From Scylla paramamosain (lineage: Eukaryota; Arthropoda; Malacostraca; Decapoda; Portunidae): 64,000 nucleotides of DNA. How positions within the stretch are numbered: the stretch's first letter is position 1; each line of letters begins with the position of its first letter. The notes under the pieces are model-generated. The model saw nothing but the letters and a program-made list of their open reading frames with translations. It was not told the DNA's origin and did not search any database. The stretch spans positions 21,537,591 to 21,601,590 of the forward strand of contig NC_087176.1 in assembly GCF_035594125.1 (NCBI RefSeq). The letters are read 5' to 3'. Positions 59,178 through 64,000 of the stretch are shown here, piece by piece. Made by a program: the position numbers and the translations under genes.

Positions 59178-59431
59178 AAGAGATGCTACTTTCTTTATTG
59201 ATTAAAAAGGAAGCCTCACTAATATCCTGGCAAGGCGGACTGCTATTCTCATTGGCTGACCAGGAAGCCACGTTAACTCTTGATTGGAGGATGTGGAAAT
59301 ACGAAAGAACCACTCAGCTCTTGGAAAATTTGTCAATAGGGGAAACCAGCCGCGGACAAAGGGACGAGTGTGGGCGTTGGGAGGGAGGGAGGGAAGGCAG
59401 GGAGGAAGGATAGGTTGGAGGGTGGGAGGGC

Positions 59432-59432
<1 letters not shown>

Positions 59433-59480
<48 letters not shown>
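59433..59480. repeat. (GA)n microsatellite
   Basis: A GA run within a GGGAGG-rich interval at about 59375-59490. Confidence 0.95.
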
Positions 59481-59485
<5 letters not shown>

Positions 59486-59952
59486 GGGGGGTGCCGTATT
59501 TTCAGAGGTCACAAAGATAATTAGCCTGGTCCTCATGGATCTTTTTTTCCACTGATGATGCTGAATATTTGTTAAATTATCAGCAAAATCATAAAAATCC
59601 CAATAACTTCCACTAGAGCTGTCACAACCAGTGGAAATAAGAAGACATGGAAACATTTTAGAATACAATTCACGAACTACGAAGAAAAATAAAAGAAATA
59701 TAAGAGCGCCTAGATGCAGTACTTTATTTTCATCCCTTCCTTTTTTTTTCTTGGTTTGTTTCGAGCTCGTGTTTTTGGGACAGACAATTGCGTCACGCAC
59801 GGCTGAGGCTCGCACGGCGTCATCAAGGGGACACACGATATGGAATTTCCGGCACAGTTTTTTTTTTTTTTCACCTGCATGTTGTGGGAGCGTCTATATA
59901 GATTTCAAAGGGACACATAGGAAAAACAATGAAGAACGGAACAAAAACAAAC

Positions 59953-60296
59953 TACTAGTCTTTAAGTGGTTTAGGGATTATAACAAGGGGGACGTAAACA
60001 AAATTCTTATGATCAATAATCAGGATATAACAAGAAATAACGGTTTCAGACTTGAAAAATTTAGGTTCAAGAAAGAGATAGGAAGGAATTAGTTCTGAAA
60101 TAGAGTGGTATATGAATGGAACAACCTCAATAATCAGGTTTGTAGTGTTGAGTCAATAGGGAGCTTTAAAAGAAGATTAGACAAATTTATGGATCGGGAT
60201 GATAGGTAGAGATAGGTAGGTGTATTTCATACAGGGGCTGCCACGTGTAGGCCTGATGGCTTCTTGCAGCTTCCCTTATTATCTCATGTTTTCATG
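59953..60296 (+). mobile_element. CR1/L2-like LINE 3' fragment
   Basis: The same family as 24389-25325. Coding remnants VFKWFRDYNKGDVNKILMIN and FRLEKFRFKKEIGRN match VFKWYKGFNKGDVSKILRIS and FKLEKFRFRKEIGKN there. The frame breaks at 60092, then SFKRRLDKFMD resumes in another frame. The 3' UTR (TTTCATACAGGGGCTGCCACGTG) is nearly the same, but the terminal octamer array is degraded. Confidence 0.8.
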
Positions 60297-60365
60297 GAAG
60301 AACACTGAGAAGAAGAAAAAAGAAAAAAACACCAGCTGATATATTAAACATTGTGCAGCAAATAA

Positions 60366-60663
<298 letters not shown>

Positions 60664-60889
60664 GATGGCCACCATGAGATCTATCCTTCTTCCTTAATTG
60701 TCTTTCCACTCCCACCTGTTACGCTGAAGCTTTTTAAGAAATTACACACTACTGTTTATTACTTTTATCTCCGGGTTGATGCGAGCCCCAGCGGGGAGTG
60801 GAGTCTCCTTGTTACTGCTTGGCACACTACTACTAGTTATTACTTGAGGCAGGCAGGCAGGTGGGTCGGGGGGGGGGGAACAGATGGAT

Positions 60890-61103
60890 GGGTAGCCAGG
60901 TAGATAGGTAGATAAAATAGATAGATAAATAGATGGATAGAAAGATAGATAGATAGATAGGTATATAGATAGATGGATAGACAGATTGATAAATAGATAG
61001 ATAAATAGACAGATTGGTAGATAGATAGACAGATAAACAGATGATTTGATACATAAACATGCTGAATGAAAGAATCTATGAGTTTGACAAAAGGAGGCAC
61101 GGT

Positions 61104-61171
<68 letters not shown>

Positions 61172-61245
61172 AGGAGATGAGACGTAAATACAGAGACAGA
61201 CAGACAGACAGACAAAAAAGAGACAGATAGGCAGACAGACAGACA
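60890..61245. repeat. GATA, GA and GACA tracts
   Basis: A (GATA)n-type array with GGTA and GACA variants at about 60890-61047, (GA)n at about 61107-61168 and (GACA)n at about 61193-61245. GATA/GACA repeats are a known class of eukaryotic simple satellite. Confidence 0.9.
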
Positions 61246-61433
61246 AGAGACATACCCTAACATGAATAATACTAACCCTCTTGGCTGTCTGAATACTCCG
61301 AGGTCCAGCGGCCACTGTGTCTCTCCTTAGCCTGAGCAGCAAGACACGCTGGAGGCGGCTCAGGGGATCTTTCATTAGCTATTATAATCCACGTCTTTCC
61401 CGTCGAGCGAGTACTTAATGGGATGAAAGAAGC

Positions 61434-61815
<382 letters not shown>

Positions 61816-61829
61816 GTTCCATAATAACA

Positions 61830-63778
61830 TTAATATCAGAGGAGTGCTCGAGTGGCATGTCCCGCGGCGCTCCTTCCTCCCTTCAACTGATGAACCAATG
61901 TTATTCTGCCGCCTGTGCATGTGTGTGTATGTGTGATGGAGACACAATCACAGGTGCCGGCAATGAAGGGGGCCAGGCTCCATAACGCCACAGCGGCTCG
62001 TCCCTGAGTCCTCCCAGCGCGGCGTGTCAAAACAGGCGTGGTCACGTGGGGTGCAATTTTGCCCTTCCTTTGACACCAGTGTTATCAGGACCCTGTGAAG
62101 GCCCGCCACCTCATCAACATTTCCACATTTCCAGCATGCGGCCATTTTTACCTGTTCCTTTCCTCACATCAAGGCGGGAATACTCAGCCAGCGTGGCGGA
62201 GCAGATAGTACCTCTGCCAAAATTGTGGGTGGAATGGAGTGCAAGGCTTCTGCTATGGTCGCTTCAGTGGACGGCTGCGTTGCCGGTGGTATTGAGAAAT
62301 CGTGGGGATATTGGTGCAATGGTGATGTATTTGTTGTCTCCTAATGTGTAGCATTCTGTAATATATTATATAATGCTATAAGGGTTTTGTTTATGCTGCA
62401 TGAGTGGACCGCAAGAGTTGTTTGGTGGCTTTAAGTAGTTGTGGAAATATTGGTCTAGGGTGATGTATCTGTTATCCCTTTATGTATAGGAGTTTTGTCA
62501 CGCCACATTAATGGGCCGCTGGGGTTGTGTTGTGTGTTCAAGGGGTCATGGAGGTAATAGTCTGAGGGTAACACCTTTGCTATTATATAGTCCTTCATGT
62601 GTACAAATCAGCTATATTATGCTGTTAACGTTTTGATCTTTGAAATATGAATTGTTTTGCAAGGGGAGGCTTACACCAGCTGTTCCCATCTGTACAGTGA
62701 CATACTGAGGCGAGGCGGATCAGGGCAGAGGCAAGACCAAAACATCACGATACATTAAGGTGGATAACACGGGATTATGCGAGGTTACATGGAATAATCT
62801 ATATTACTAGGAGAGCTGGGTTTATCTACTTCACGTTTTCACAGCAATGAGACCTAATTTGCGGACAAAAGCAACACCACTCAGCGCAGAATGGTTGATA
62901 ATCCACGAGATAATCAAGGGAACTTCAAATATTCCCGCTCTATGAAAAGTTATCGGCAGATAATTCTATTTGAAGAGGAAGCTTATTATGAAATATCAAT
63001 TAAAAGTTACTCTGTCGTTATTGTTATGTAAGAAAACACGCTTAAAATACCTCCATGTATAATGTTCATAGAACCCGTGCCCGTGCGTCAATTAGGGCAA
63101 GAGTAGAGAGACGAGATTGAGAGTGGCTGGTGTGCAGAGGAGAGACCTGGGGAGGAGGGTGCTGGTTATAAACCAACTAAGCTGAGGGAAGACCAAAGAT
63201 AAATTTATTGGATGCACTGAAGGAAGACAAGCGGATGATGAATATAACTGAAGACGCAACAGACAGAGTAAGATGGAGACGAATAATTCGCTGTGACCAC
63301 ACCTAGCGGGAGTAACCCAAAGTATAATAGTTAATAGAATTTACATCGCGCCTTCCATATCAATAGTTCATGCTTAATTGAAACAGTAAATCAAACCATA
63401 TCATACAGGTCTGTTAATGTTTGTTCCTCCCTCATGTTAATTTTTATAGTACAGCGATGTATGGCAATGTACGCAGCTATATTTGCAAGCTTTCCTGTGT
63501 TATCGGGAGCTTTGTTGCGCCTTCCTGATTGCATTCCTGTAGTATCGACTCTTCTATCTTTCCTTCTTTGAGTGCGGTGCTCTTCCCGGCCTTTGTGTCG
63601 CCTTGCCGTGTGCTCCTGTATGTTGGCGGGCCCAGGGCGGGAGGGGAGGCTCGGCGGGCTCCCGTGTACTCTGCGGTAAGGGTAAAGTGCAGGACGAGAG
63701 TGATACGGGGAGTGTCTGCGAAATTATCGATGCGCCACATTGTCTTGCTTTCTTTCATGCTTGGGTGAAGTGCGCGCT

Positions 63779-63780
<2 letters not shown>
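61830..63780. other. Gene-free stretch
   Basis: Nearly 2 kb with no recognised gene. A GC-rich block at about 63580-63690 ends with CTCTGCG|GTAAGG (plus strand, donor at about 63675) and might be a first exon, but nothing supports coding. Confidence 0.4.
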
Positions 63781-63863
<83 letters not shown>

Positions 63864-63904
63864 GTTGTTGTTGTTGTTGTTGTTTATGTTGTTTATGTTG
63901 TTTA

Positions 63905-63956
<52 letters not shown>

Positions 63957-63957
63957 G
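63781..63957. repeat. (CT)n joined to (TTG)n
   Basis: (CT)n at about 63781-63858 passes directly into (TTG)n with TTTATG variants to about 63957. Poly-Cys and poly-Leu frames are artefacts. Confidence 0.95.
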
Positions 63958-64000
63958 CTTGTAACTTCCGGAGAATCTTTTACTTACTTCTCTGCCAAAA

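Noticed and set aside
60840..61253. Tyr/Leu/Ser-rich 137-codon membrane-like protein
   Set aside because: The hydrophobic pattern is the translation of (GATA)n, (GA)n and (GACA)n repeats on the minus strand.
63477..63758. 93-codon minus-strand frame near the window end
   Set aside because: No domain or codon-bias argument supports it. The GC-rich block with a plus-strand GTAAGG donor is at best a non-coding first exon candidate.

Overview
This is a gene-poor stretch of an animal nuclear genome, most likely a decapod crustacean. I infer this from introns with arthropod-type splice sites, extreme dinucleotide microsatellite density (mainly (GA/TC)n, (CA/GT)n and (TA)n, often 50-160 bp long), and non-LTR retrotransposon fragments of kinds I recall from crab and shrimp genomes. 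The species was not determined.

Layout. 1-28.5 kb is mostly microsatellites and unannotated DNA. It holds three LINE remnants (9975-11086, 12555-12800 minus, 24389-25325), a decayed tRNA-like sequence (9392-9461 minus) and a few short splice-bounded exon candidates (1148-1183 minus, 14113-14153 plus, 21165-21243 plus, 22726-22785 minus) that could belong to long-intron genes running beyond the window. 28.7-29.4 kb carries an unrecognised intronless gene on the minus strand, with a nine-copy heptad repeat and a TATA motif. 30.5-33.3 kb is a nested transposon block: an old LINE interrupted by a hAT element with perfect 13-bp terminal repeats and an 8-bp target duplication.

33.6-41.8 kb is a complete lin-54 gene (13 coding exons, 762 codons, plus strand), the DNA-binding subunit of the DREAM/MuvB complex. 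43.8-52.2 kb is the COP9 signalosome subunit 4 gene (CSN4, plus strand, 408 codons). Its second coding exon is split by a 4.4-kb antisense LINE; removing 44516-48887 rejoins the exon in perfect frame. The two genes are head-to-tail, about 2 kb apart. They lie in the region least filled with microsatellites, although long tracts occur in their introns and in the gap between them.

52.4-64 kb returns to repeats: a three-unit tandem repeat, a LINE fragment with a frameshift, long CTA/TAC, CA and GATA tracts, a probable solo LTR embedded in (TA)n (58288-59025), and a second fragment of the 24.4-kb LINE family (59953-60296).

No rRNA, functional tRNA, CRISPR or prokaryote-type system was seen. The strongest unusual observations are the LINE inside a CSN4 coding exon, the orphan heptad-repeat gene, the datable nested transposons, and a minus-strand site at 1184 that has the structure of a recursive splice site.
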